The notes: generated from the letters alone by a model not told the origin. DNA of 64,000 bases from Kitasatospora fiedleri (GCF_948472415.1 NZ_OX419519.1:62001-126000); one strand, 5' to 3'; shown: positions 37,675-46,864, counted from the first letter of the stretch. Numbers and translations are program-made.

Positions 37675-38847
37675 TCACGCCACGGCCGACGGCGGCGTCC
37701 AGCGCTGGTTGACACCGCCGTTGCAGGTCCACAGGGCCAGCTGGGTGCCGTCGGTGCTGGAGAAGCCGGGGTCGTCCAGGCAGCGGCCGGAGACCGGGTT
37801 GCGGTAGCCGCCGTTGTACGGCTGCCACTGCTGGTTGGTGCCACCGGTGCAGTCCCACAGCTCGACCTTGGTGCCGTCGGCGGTGCCGCCGGCGGTGGCG
37901 TCCAGGCACTTGCCGAGGGCGTTCAGGGTGCCGTCGGGGTTCGCGCTCCAGTTCTGGGCCGGCGTGTTGTTGCAGGACCAGATCTGCACGGCGGTGCCGT
38001 TGGCGCTGCTGCCGGCGTTGACGTCGAGGCACTTGCCGGCGATGCCGGACCGCACCGGGCCGCCCACCGTGACCGGGGCGCCGATCCAGCCGGCGCTGTC
38101 GGCGGCCTGGACGCCGCTGTTGAAGGCGGTGGCCATCTTGGCGAAGCCGCTGTCGTTGGGGTGCAGCGCGTCGGAGAGGTCGGCGGTGGTCAGGGTGCCC
38201 AGGTCGACCAGGCGGACGTGCTTGCCGGCGGCCTGCTTGGCCTGGACGATGCCGGGGAGCTTGGCGTTGAACGCCGGGCGGTTGGGCTCCTCGGTGGAGC
38301 TGGTGGAGACGATCACGGTGCCGACCAGCACGGTCGCGTCGGGGGCGTCGCGGTTGATCTGGTCGATGAGCGCGGAGAGGCGGTCGGTGGCGGTGGCGAC
38401 CTGGTAGTTCTGGTTGAGGTCGTTGGTGCCGATCTCCAGCGTGACCACGTTGGGCCGGTAGCGGGCCAGCACGGAGTCGGCGATGCCGGCGATCTGGTCG
38501 ATGCGCCAGCCGGAGTGGCCCTCGTTGTCCGGATCGGACAGCGTGCCGTTGCGGACCGAGCCGACGAAGTCCTCGGGGTGGCCCTCGGCGGCCAACTGGT
38601 TCCACAGCTCGGAGCGGTAGCTGTTGCCGCTGCTGGTGCCGACGCCCCAGGTGATCGAGTCGCCCAGCGGCAGCAGGCGGAGGGTGGCGGGCGCCGCGGC
38701 GACCCGGGTCGTCACAGTCGCCGTGGCCGTGGCCGTAGCCGTCGGCCCCTCGCTCGCCGCGGCCGGCAGCGCGGTGCCCAGGGCCAGGGCCAGGGCGGCG
38801 ATCAGCGGGGTGAGTGCGGTGGCGGTTGTCGCCGTACGCGGCTTCAT
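37675..38847 (-). CDS. Secreted SGNH/GDSL esterase with ricin B-type lectin domain (CBM13)
   Basis: This intact 390-residue secreted protein has a signal peptide (TPLIAALALALGTALPAAAS) and a Thr/Ala/Val-rich spacer. The SGNH hydrolase domain (about 50-245) shows block I LLPLGDSITWG with the nucleophile Ser, block III VVTLEIGTNDLN, and block V DALHPNDSG with catalytic Asp and His. A C-terminal ricin-type trefoil (about 260-390) carries three repeats ending QNW, QQW and QRW. It probably deacetylates or de-esterifies plant or microbial polysaccharide bound by the lectin. It lies beside similar lectin-tagged genes at 39.0, 39.5, 42.6 and 45.3 kb. Confidence 0.92.
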   Translation of the reverse strand: MKPRTATTATALTPLIAALALALGTALPAAASEGPTATATATATVTTRVAAAPATLRLLPLGDSITWGVGTSSGNSYRSELWNQLAAEGHPEDFVGSVRNGTLSDPDNEGHSGWRIDQIAGIADSVLARYRPNVVTLEIGTNDLNQNYQVATATDRLSALIDQINRDAPDATVLVGTVIVSTSSTEEPNRPAFNAKLPGIVQAKQAAGKHVRLVDLGTLTTADLSDALHPNDSGFAKMATAFNSGVQAADSAGWIGAPVTVGGPVRSGIAGKCLDVNAGSSANGTAVQIWSCNNTPAQNWSANPDGTLNALGKCLDATAGGTADGTKVELWDCTGGTNQQWQPYNGGYRNPVSGRCLDDPGFSSTDGTQLALWTCNGGVNQRWTPPSAVA

Positions 38848-38987
38848 GAGCGGTCCTCACGGGAGTGGGGGGATCAAGCCGGTTCCGGTGGAAGCGACTT
38901 GGCGTGCCTCGGGTTCGGCGGCCGGTGCGGCCGCCGGTCACACCGGCCGCGGCGGCTTCGCGGTGGTGGTGCGGTGGAGCGCCGGGG

Positions 38988-39392
38988 TCACGGCACGGCC
39001 GGCAGTGTGGTCCAGCGCTGGTCGGCGCCACCGTCGCAGGTCCGCACGTCCAGCCGGGTGCCGTCGGCGGTGGCGAAGCCGGGGTCGTCCGGGCAGCGGC
39101 CGGACAGCGGGTTGCGGTAACCGCCGTTGTACGGCTGCCAGCGCTGGTTGGCGCCGCCGGTGTAGTCCCACAGCTCGGCCTCGGTGCCGTCGGCCGTGCC
39201 GAAGCCGGTCACGTCGAGGCACTTGCCCAGCGCGCGCAGCGTGCCGTCCGCGCGGAGCGTCCACCACTGCGCGTCGCCCGCGGTGCAGCCCCGGAGCTGC
39301 ACCGCGGTGCCGTTGGCGGGGGCGGCGCCGTTGACGTCCAGGGCGTCCGCCGTCAGCAGGGCCGTCACGGTGGCCGCTCCGATTCTTCTCAT
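38988..39392 (-). pseudogene. Truncated secreted ricin-B lectin (deletion remnant)
   Basis: This 134-residue reading frame starts MRRIGAATVTALLTADALDV, so the signal peptide is cut short and runs straight into the second half of the first lectin repeat (NGAAPANGTAVQLRGC). Two further repeats follow (ANQRWQPYNGGYRNPLSGRC and ADQRWTTLPAVP). It closely resembles the lectin of the adjacent SGNH gene but with Cys and Leu replaced at several conserved places (LRGC, CPDDPGF). No catalytic domain is present. I read it as a paralogue that lost its enzyme and signal peptide by deletion; a small secreted lectin is the alternative. Confidence 0.6.
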
Positions 39393-39480
39393 CGTGCACC
39401 TCGTTCCGGTGGGGGTGGGGCTCTCCGCCGGCCGGTGCGGCCACGGCCGGCGGGGAGGGCGTCACGTGGTGGAGGGGGCC

Positions 39481-41879
39481 TCACGTGGTGGGGACGGTCC
39501 AGCGCTGGTTGGTGCCGGTGTTGCAGTCCCAGATGTCCAGCTGGGTGCCGTCGGTGGTGCTGAAGCCGGGGACGTCCAGGCAGCGGCCGGACTGCGGGTT
39601 GACCAGGGCGCCGGTGGAGGGGTTGTAGCTCCACTTCTGGTTGTTGCCGCCGTTGCAGTCCCACAGCTCGACCAGGGTGCCGTTGGCGGTGCCGCCGTTG
39701 CCGGTGACCTCCACGCACTTGCCGAGCAGCCGCAGCGTGCCGTCGGAGGCGACGGTCACCTGCTGGGCGGACGAGTTGTTGCACGTCCAGATCTGGATCT
39801 TGGTGCCGTTGGCGGTCGAGGCCGTGTTGTCGTCCAGGCACTTGCCGCCGTTGGCCGACACGACCGCGCCGGTGCCGCCCGGGGTGCCGCCGGTGCCGCC
39901 GCCGGTGCCGGGGGTGATGTTCAGGTTGTCGAACTGGTCGGTGCGGTAGCCCTGGATGCCCAGGCCGGCCTGTCCGCTGGAGAAGGAGCCGTCGGTGACG
40001 GAGCCGAACTGGTTGCCGTCGAGCTTGGCGCTGATCGTGGTGCCCTGGAAGGTGAAGGACAGGTTGTGCCACTGTCCGGTGCCCAGCGCGGTGGTGGTGC
40101 CGGTGGCCAGGGTGTGGTTGGAGCCGTCGGTGTACATCTTCTCGATCCACCACTGCCCGGTGTCGCGGATGCGCAGGTAGTACGCGTTCATGTGCGACTG
40201 CGGGCGCTGCTGGGTGTTGGCGCGGCCCAGCAGTTCGGTGGTGCCGGCGCCGCGCAGGTACACGTCGGCGCTGACGGTGTAGTTCGCCCAGCCGGTGTCG
40301 CCGATCAGCGCGTAGGTGTCGGAGTCGTCCTGCCACTCGATCGGCTTGACCGGCGCCATCTGCTGCACGCACTGCCCGGAGCGGCCGGTGCAGGGCTGGA
40401 CCTCGAAGGAGCCCTGCATGTCGGAGAGGTACTTCGCCTCCGCGCCGTTGCCGTAGCCGTCGAAGGTGTCGGAGTACGGCAGCGCGAGGGCGTGCGCGGC
40501 GGGCGGCGTCGCGGTGCCCTTGCCGCCGCCGGCGACGGTGGTGAGGGTGTAGACGTAGCCGGGCTGCAGGGTCAGCGTGTACGCGCCGTTGGTCGGCGTG
40601 ATGTCCTGGGTGTGGATGAACGACGTCGCGTTGGTCGGGTTGTTGACGTTGGTCGCCCAGACGTGGACCGTCCCGGTGGACAGGCCGCCCTTGACGTTGA
40701 GGTTCACCGTCTGCGTCGAGCCGGACGTGGTGGTCTCCAGGATCGTCGAGTAGTCCGCGGAGGTGTTCGACCTGACGGTGACGTAGGTGCCGTTGGACTC
40801 GGCCCCGCCGAGGTAGCCGGAGGCCGAGTCGATGAACTTCCACCCGGCTTGGTGAACTGGGTGACCTGCGCGGTGGCCCAGGTGCTCGCGCCGATGGTGT
40901 AGTTGCCCGACCAAGGCGAGTTGGCGGTCGCCAGGCCCACCGTGTTGTAGGGCAGGTTCGGGTAGATCGCCGCCAGCAGCGGCCAGTTGAAGTAGCTGAC
41001 CATCTTGGCGTCGACGTAGCCGCGCGTGATGGCCCGGATCAGCGCCGGCGCGCCGGTGTTCATGTCCTGCGAGCCGTTCTCGCTGTCCCACAGCGGCTTG
41101 CCGTTGTTCTTCGCCGCGGTGCTGCTGGAGCAGGAGTTGGCGTTGCCGCCGTCACCGCCCTCGCAGGAGTAGTGCGCCCCGATGATGGAGACCGCGTTGT
41201 TGAACGCCGCGTTGGCGGCCATGTCGTCGGCCACGCCCCAGCCGCTGTCGTCGGCGACCAGCTGGACGCTGTTGTAGCCGTGCGAGTTGAGCGCCGAGCG
41301 GAGCTGGACGAACCAGTTCGCGTCGTGACCGCGCTCGTTCCAGCCGCCCAGGTACTTGATGTTCAGGTTGTGCTGCTTGGCGCAGTCCAGCCAGGAGATC
41401 AGGTAGTTGATCGTGTCGGTGGACCAGAACCCGCCGTTGATCCACCCCGGTGCCGCCCAGGCCAGGCCGTACAGGCCGATGTCGGGGTTGCGGGCCTTGG
41501 CCTGCTCCCCCAGCCAGAACTCGTACCCGGCGTTGCAGTTGATCACGCCGCGGGAGTGTTCGACGGAGGGCTCGGAGCCGTCGGTGGAGTTGGCGTCACC
41601 GCCGATCTCCAGCTTCAGCAGCTGCAGGTTCGCGCCGTACCCGGGCTTGAACAGGTAGTCCAGGATCTGGGCCTGCTGCGCCGCCGGATAGTCGGTCAGC
41701 AGCCGGGAGTTGCCGCCACCGCCGCTGATCGCGCCGATCCCGTCGAACGTCCGGCCGCCCTGCGTGCCGTCCACGGTGACGGACGTGGTGGCCGCCTGCG
41801 CGGGGACGGTGGCGACCGCGAGCACGGCCGCCAGCAGTGTGAGCACCCACAGTGGGGCGAGTCTCCATAGTCGTGGCAT
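39481..41879 (-). CDS. GH59 galactocerebrosidase-like beta-galactosidase with ricin lectin (one frame break)
   Basis: The second ATG (41879) is preferred because GAAGG lies nine bases away, whereas it abuts the first ATG (41888). A signal peptide (LAPLWVLTLLAAVLAVATVP) precedes a domain that follows animal galactocerebrosidase closely: GGRTFDGIGAISGGGGNSRL, QILDYLFKPGYGANLQLLKL, EIGGDANSTDGSEPS, YLGGWNERGHDANWF (acid/base Glu182) and KPLWDSENGS (nucleophile Glu267). After a break near 40852 come the beta-sandwich, then a lectin-like domain (PYSDTFDGYGNGAEAKYLSD; YALIGDTGWANYTVSADVYL) and a C-terminal ricin trefoil (CBM13). It should release beta-linked galactose outside the cell. The GH92-GH76 operon is divergent, with shared regulatory DNA between. 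Confidence 0.85.
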
Positions 41880-41963
41880 GAGTGACATCCTTCGCCGGAG
41901 GGATTACCGCCTACTGTTCATTCATGTGTGATTGAGCATCAGATGGCACAACAAATGAGCACA

Positions 41964-41972
41964 AACGAACAT
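41964..41972. promoter_or_regulatory. AACGAACAT element upstream of the GH59 gene
   Basis: The 9-base sequence, preceded by ACA, matches the element at 37535 upstream of the AraF-like operon and lies 85 bases before the GH59 start. A shared regulator is inferred. Confidence 0.4.
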
Positions 41973-42054
41973 GCTGCGCCGGCCGGCTCGGACAAGGCCG
42001 CGGGGGAGCCCGCTCCGCCACCCCCCCTGCGACTCCTGCCGGGGAAGCAGCTTA

Positions 42055-42066
42055 GACAACGTTGTC
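42055..42066. promoter_or_regulatory. GACAACGTTGTC palindrome, LacI-family operator-like
   Basis: This 12-base perfect palindrome differs in class from the GAGAGCGCTCTC sites and implies a second LacI-type regulator acting on the same region. A partial copy occurs at 28507. Confidence 0.5.
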
Positions 42067-42145
42067 AAGCAGGGGCGGCCTGAACGGCCGACAGGCATGG
42101 GAGCTGCCCGCCGGAGTGTCGCGGCAAGGGGAACGCTCGACAGGA

Positions 42146-42157
42146 GAGAGCGCTCTC
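42146..42157. promoter_or_regulatory. LacI-type operator, fourth copy
   Basis: GAGAGCGCTCTC, identical in core to the sites at 2385, 8281 and 8456, lies 267 bases from the GH59 start and 481 from the GH92 start. It connects the glucan locus to this second carbohydrate block. Confidence 0.65.
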
Positions 42158-42259
42158 CGAAGTTAACCAGCAGCTACGGTCGCGTCAATGGTCTGGACAA
42201 GGGAGGAAGCAGCCCGAAACTAGCCAGCAACCATGACCGCGTCAATGGCCTGGACGGGC
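42157..42259. repeat. Two diverged direct repeats of about 46 bases
   Basis: The units start at 42157 and 42214, offset by 57 bases with no gaps. About 35 of 47 positions match, and all but the last difference are transitions. The best-kept part is GCGTCAATGGYCTGGAC; the first copy contains TGGTCTGGACAA, a weak dre-like match. Position suggests duplicated regulator sites. Confidence 0.6.
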
Positions 42260-42543
42260 GAGCGTGCCCCGCCGCCGTCCACGCCGGGGCCGGCACCCGG
42301 CGGCCGCGCCCCCGAGGGGACTTGACCAGGACCCCGATCCGGTGCCCCCCGCTCTGCCCCGTACCGCCTCCAGCAGCCCGCCGCACCCGCTCCGACCTGA
42401 GGTCATGAATGGCACGGCCGCCACGGCGCGCACCGCGCACCGTCCTTCGGTACCGCTTGACCACTTGCCGCGGGCGCACCACCACACTCCAACAGATTCC
42501 TTGCCGCACCTGTTGATTGTTGTTGCCATTTCGGCCCAGAGCG

Positions 42544-42572
42544 TTGACAGGACTTCCGCAACTGCCTTTTGC
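42544..42572 (+). promoter_or_regulatory. Candidate promoter of the GH92-GH76 operon
   Basis: TTGACA (42544-42549) is followed after 17 bases by TTTTGC (42567-42572). Transcription would start about 58 bases before the GTG start. The -10 box is poor, so an activator or derepression may be needed. Confidence 0.45.
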
Positions 42573-42637
42573 TGTGCGGGACTTGCCACCCCCCACCGGC
42601 GCCGCGACAGCCGCGCCGCCCGCATCGGGAGCCACAC

Positions 42638-45247
42638 GTGAAACGATGGCGCATCCCCCTGGCGAGCTGCCTCCTCCTGCTCGGGTTCGCCGCCCCCACC
42701 GTCCCCGCCGAGGCCGCCGCACCGGCCGCGGTGTCCGACCCCGCCGGCCTGGTCAATCCGCTGCTGGGCACCTCCAACGGCGGCAACACCTTCCCCGGCG
42801 CGGTCACCCCGTTCGGCATGGTGTCGTGGAGCCCCGACACCTCGTCCCGGCCGCCCGGCGGCAACTACGCCTACTCCGACAACGTCGTCACGGGATTCAG
42901 CCTCAACCACATCTCCGGGCCCGGCTGCGGGGCGATGGGCGACATCCCCGTCCTGCCGACGCTCGGGGGCGTCGACGGCGGCGCCACCCAGACGTTCAGC
43001 CACGGGAACGAGTCGGCGGGCGCCGGTTCGTACGCGGTGACGCTCGGCAACGGAGTGCGGACCGAACTGACCGCCACCGCCCGCTCCGGCATGGCGCGCT
43101 TCACCTTCCCCGCCACCACCCAGGCCAACCTGCTGTTCAAGCTGAACGCGGACAAGGCCACCAACCTGCACTTCAACCGGGTCAGCAGCACCGAGGTCAG
43201 CGGCTCGGTCGACGCCGGCCTGTTCTGCGCCTCGGCGCCCTCGTACACCGCCTACTTCGACATGGTCTTCGACCGGCCGATGACCTCCAGCGGCACCTTC
43301 AACGGCGGCGGTTCGGTCACCTTCGACACCACCGGCAACCAGGTGGTGCAGGCCAAGGTCGGCCTGTCCTACGTCTCGATCGCCGGGGCCGCCGCCAACC
43401 GCGCCGCCGAGAACGGCGGTTGGGACTTCAACGGCACCCGCACCGCCGCGCACAACGCCTGGAACTCCGTGCTCGGCCGGATCGCCGTGGCCGGCGGCAC
43501 GTCCGACCAGCAGAAGGTCTTCTACACCTCGCTCTACCACTCCCTGCTGCACCCGAACCTGCTCAGCGACTCCGACGGCCGCTACTGGGGCTTCGACCAC
43601 CAGGTGCACACCGTCTCCGGCGGGCAGCGGGCCCAGTACGGCACCTACTCCGGCTGGGACATCTACCGCACCCAGGCCCAACTGGAGGCGCTGGTCGCCC
43701 CTCAGCAGGCGTCCGACAGCGCGCAGTCGCTGGTCAACGACTACGCCCAGGCCGGCTTCTTCCCCAAGTGGTCGCTGAACTCGGCCGAGACGCAGGTGAT
43801 GAACGGCGACCCGGGCCCGGCGATCGTCGCGGACTACTACGCCTTCGGTGCCCGGAACTTCGACACCGCCACCGCCAAGGCCGACATGGTCAAGGAGGGC
43901 ACCACGTCCAACCCGATCCGGATGGGCCTGGACCTGCAGACCAAGTACGGCTACCTGCCCTCCGACGGCAGCTACCCCCGGGACTTCTACGGTTCGGCGG
44001 CCACCCTGCTGGAGTACAGCGCCCAGGACTTCGCCACCTCCGCGTTCGCCAAGGCGCTCGGTGACACCACGACCGCCGCGCAGTTCGCCAACCGGGCCCA
44101 GGACTGGAAGAACGTCTTCAACCCCTCCAGCGGCTTCATCCAGCCCAAGCAGGCCAACGGGGCCTGGAAGGGCGGCTTCGACCCGACCAGCAGCGACCAG
44201 TTCGTCGAGGGCACCTCCTGGCAGTACACCGGCGCGGTGCCGCACAACATCCGCGGCCTGGCCGACGCGATGGGCGGCAACGCCAGGTACGCGGCCTACC
44301 TGGACAGCGTGCTGTCGGACTTCCACGGCTCCGGCGGGTCGCACGCCGACCTCGGCAACGAGCCCTCCATCGAACTGCCCTGGGAGTACGACTACGTCGG
44401 GCAGCCCTGGAAGACCCAGAAACTGGTCCGCCAGGTCCAGGACCAGCTGTGGCCGAACGACCCGGCCAACTGGGGAGTCGGCAACGACGACCTGGGCACG
44501 ATGAGCGCCTGGTACGTCTGGTCGGCCATGGGCTTCTACCCCGAGACCCCCGGCACCGCCGACCTCGCCCTGGGCAGCCCGCTGTTCACCTCCGTCGACG
44601 TCACCCTCGGCAGCGGCGGCCACCTCGTCGTCAACGCCCCGGCCGCCGCCGACAACGCCCCCTACGTCCAGAGCGCCAAGCTCAACGGCGCCACCTGGAA
44701 CAACGCCTACCTGCCCCCGTCCTTCGCCACCGGCGGCGGCACCCTCGACCTGGTCCTGGGCACCGGCGCCAACACCGGCTGGGCCACCGCCGCCTCGGCC
44801 GCACCGCCGTCCTACAACGGCGACGGCGGCAGCAAGCCGCCCGGCCCGCCAGTGGGCTCCACCGGCCCGGTCACCTCCGACAACGGCGGCAAGTGCCTGG
44901 ACGACAACACCGGATCGACCGCCGACGGCACCCGCATCCAGATCTGGTCGTGCAACAACTCCGCCGCCCAGCAGGTCACCGTGGGCGGCGACGGCACCCT
45001 GCGGATCGTCGGCAAGTGCGTGGACGTCAGCTTCGGCGGCACCGGCAACAACACCCTGGTGCAGCTGTGGGGCTGCGACGGCACCGGCAGCCAGAAGTGG
45101 ACCTACAACCCCGCCACCAAGGCCCTGGTCAACCCGCAGTCCGGCCGCTGCCTCGACATCCCGAACTCCAGCACCACCGACGGCACCCAGCTACAGATCT
45201 TCGGCTGCAACAACACCAACGCCCAGCGCTGGAACCTCCCCTCCTGA
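42638..45247 (+). CDS. Secreted GH92 alpha-mannosidase with ricin lectin
   Basis: This intact protein of 869 residues starts at a GTG behind GGGAG, with signal peptide LASCLLLLGFAAPTVPAEAA. The GH92 catalytic domain shows LVNPLLGTSNGGNTFPGAV, the YSGWDIYRTQAQLEALV motif, FVEGTSWQYTGAVPHN (acid Glu) and GNDDLGTMSAWYVWSAMGFY (base Asp pair). GH92 enzymes are calcium-dependent exo-alpha-mannosidases that trim N-glycans or yeast mannan. A C-terminal ricin-type trefoil (CBM13) begins after a Gly/Pro linker (NGGKCLDDNTGSTADGT). It is co-oriented with, and 34 bases from, the GH76 gene. Confidence 0.95.
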   Translation: MKRWRIPLASCLLLLGFAAPTVPAEAAAPAAVSDPAGLVNPLLGTSNGGNTFPGAVTPFGMVSWSPDTSSRPPGGNYAYSDNVVTGFSLNHISGPGCGAMGDIPVLPTLGGVDGGATQTFSHGNESAGAGSYAVTLGNGVRTELTATARSGMARFTFPATTQANLLFKLNADKATNLHFNRVSSTEVSGSVDAGLFCASAPSYTAYFDMVFDRPMTSSGTFNGGGSVTFDTTGNQVVQAKVGLSYVSIAGAAANRAAENGGWDFNGTRTAAHNAWNSVLGRIAVAGGTSDQQKVFYTSLYHSLLHPNLLSDSDGRYWGFDHQVHTVSGGQRAQYGTYSGWDIYRTQAQLEALVAPQQASDSAQSLVNDYAQAGFFPKWSLNSAETQVMNGDPGPAIVADYYAFGARNFDTATAKADMVKEGTTSNPIRMGLDLQTKYGYLPSDGSYPRDFYGSAATLLEYSAQDFATSAFAKALGDTTTAAQFANRAQDWKNVFNPSSGFIQPKQANGAWKGGFDPTSSDQFVEGTSWQYTGAVPHNIRGLADAMGGNARYAAYLDSVLSDFHGSGGSHADLGNEPSIELPWEYDYVGQPWKTQKLVRQVQDQLWPNDPANWGVGNDDLGTMSAWYVWSAMGFYPETPGTADLALGSPLFTSVDVTLGSGGHLVVNAPAAADNAPYVQSAKLNGATWNNAYLPPSFATGGGTLDLVLGTGANTGWATAASAAPPSYNGDGGSKPPGPPVGSTGPVTSDNGGKCLDDNTGSTADGTRIQIWSCNNSAAQQVTVGGDGTLRIVGKCVDVSFGGTGNNTLVQLWGCDGTGSQKWTYNPATKALVNPQSGRCLDIPNSSTTDGTQLQIFGCNNTNAQRWNLPS

Positions 45248-45281
45248 CCACTCCCCTCCCCCACGAGAGGCGGGAAGACCG

Positions 45282-46736
45282 ATGAGCACCCCCACGCTCG
45301 AACGGCGGCCGGCCCGGGCGGCGGCCGCCCTGCTCGGCCTGCTCCTGCTCGGCCTGTTCCTGCTGGTCCCGGGTACCGCCGGCGCGCAGGCCGCGTCGTC
45401 CCCGGCGGCCGACAGCGTCGCGGTCCTGATGAAGTCGTACGACGCGAACACCGGCCGGATCGACGCGGGCGGCTGGTGGACCGCCGCCGTCTCGCTGAGC
45501 ACGGTGATCACGTACGAGCAGACCACCGGCGACCGGCAGTACGACTACGCGGTCTCCGGCGCGTTCGCCAGGAACGGCAACTTCACCAACGAGTACATCG
45601 ACGACACCGGCTGGTGGGCCCTGGCGTGGCTCCAGGCCTACGACCTCACCGGCAACAGCGCCTACCTGAACACGGCCAGGACCACCGTCAACTACATGCA
45701 CGACTACTGGGACGGCACCTGCGGCGGCGGGGTCTACTGGAGCACCGCCAAGCAGTACAAGGCGTCCATCGCCAACGAGCTGTTCCTCGCCGCCACGGCC
45801 GGGCTGCACAACCGCATCGCGGGCGACACCACCTACGGCGGCTGGGCCGGCGCCGAGTGGAACTGGTTCAAGAACTCGGGCCTGATCAAGGGCAACCTGG
45901 TCCAGGACGGGCTCAACGTGCCCAATTGCACCTTCAGCACGGCCAACTACTCCTACAACCAGGGCGTCATCCTCCAGGGCCTGGCCGAGCAGTCCCGCGC
46001 CACCGGCGACACCTCGCTGCTGACCACGGCGCAGGGCATCGCCACCGCGGCCGTCGCGCGCTTCCAGCACAACGGCGTGCTGTACGACGGCTGCGAGCCC
46101 AACTGCACCGGCGACGGCTCGGCGTTCAAGGGCATCTTCGCCCGCTACCTGCGCGCCCTGGCCACCGCCACCGGGAGCACCGCGTACGACGCGTTCCTCA
46201 CCACCACGGCCGACTCGATCGTGGCCAACGACACCAACGCCTCCGGCCAGCAGGGCAACTCCTTCGTCGGACCGTTCGCCCTGTGGACCCCCACCACCCA
46301 GGCGAGCGCCGCCGAGGCCCTGGTCGCCGCCCTCGGCAAGCCCGGCGGCACGGGCGTCCTGCGCGGGCAGGAGTCCGGGCGGTGCGTGGACGTCCCCAAC
46401 GCGACCCAGGCCAACGGCACCCAGGTCGCGCTCTGGGACTGCAACGGCGGCGGCAACCAGTCCTGGACCTCGGACGCCTCCGGACGCCTGACCGTCTACG
46501 GCGGCGCGAAGTGCCTGGACGTCCGCTCGGCCGCAACCGCCGACGGCACCCCGGTGCAGCTCTACGACTGCAACGGCACCGGCGCCCAGCAGTGGAGCCT
46601 GCGCACCGACGGCACCGTCGTCAACCCCGCCTCCGGCAAGTGCCTGGACGCCACCGGCCACGGCACCGCCAACAGCACCCTGCTGGAGATCTGGACCTGC
46701 AACGGCGGCACCAACCAGAAATGGAGCCGGACGTGA
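45282..46736 (+). CDS. Secreted GH76 alpha-1,6-mannanase with ricin lectin
   Basis: This intact 484-residue enzyme has a signal peptide (ALLGLLLLGLFLLVPGTAGA). The (alpha/alpha)6 GH76 domain (about 40-350) includes NEYIDDTGWWALAWLQAYDL with the paired catalytic Asp residues, GGGVYWSTAKQYKASIANEL, and YSYNQGVILQGLAEQ. It cleaves internal alpha-1,6 bonds of yeast-type mannan backbones. A ricin trefoil (about 355-484) follows, ending TNQKWSRT. With the GH92 enzyme it forms a two-step mannan system: GH92 removes side chains and GH76 cuts the backbone. Confidence 0.95.
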   Translation: MSTPTLERRPARAAAALLGLLLLGLFLLVPGTAGAQAASSPAADSVAVLMKSYDANTGRIDAGGWWTAAVSLSTVITYEQTTGDRQYDYAVSGAFARNGNFTNEYIDDTGWWALAWLQAYDLTGNSAYLNTARTTVNYMHDYWDGTCGGGVYWSTAKQYKASIANELFLAATAGLHNRIAGDTTYGGWAGAEWNWFKNSGLIKGNLVQDGLNVPNCTFSTANYSYNQGVILQGLAEQSRATGDTSLLTTAQGIATAAVARFQHNGVLYDGCEPNCTGDGSAFKGIFARYLRALATATGSTAYDAFLTTTADSIVANDTNASGQQGNSFVGPFALWTPTTQASAAEALVAALGKPGGTGVLRGQESGRCVDVPNATQANGTQVALWDCNGGGNQSWTSDASGRLTVYGGAKCLDVRSAATADGTPVQLYDCNGTGAQQWSLRTDGTVVNPASGKCLDATGHGTANSTLLEIWTCNGGTNQKWSRT

Positions 46737-46820
46737 ACCACCGCTGAGCCCCTCCCCCGGCGACCGACGACCGGCGACCGGCCGGCACTGCGGATGCCGA
46801 CCGGTCGTCCGGCACTGCCG

Positions 46821-46864
<44 letters not shown>

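Larger units (their letters stand above)
41880..42637. other. 758-base divergent regulatory region between GH59 and GH92 genes
   Basis: No gene is visible. The region is lower in GC than its surroundings in places and is packed with signals listed separately: AACGAACAT at 41964, a GACAACGTTGTC palindrome at 42055, a GAGAGCGCTCTC operator at 42146, a diverged 46-base direct repeat at 42157-42259, and a promoter at 42544. Confidence 0.7.

Noticed and set aside
39481..41879. Calling the GH59 gene an endo-xylanase or GH30 enzyme
   Set aside because: Motif order and the beta-sandwich plus lectin-like domains fit galactocerebrosidase better than GH30; GWNERG and WDSEN align with the GALC acid/base and nucleophile.
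42189..42200. TGGTCTGGACAA as a further DasR site
   Set aside because: It has two mismatches to the core and lies in a repeat whose second copy is worse, so it was described only as a weak resemblance.
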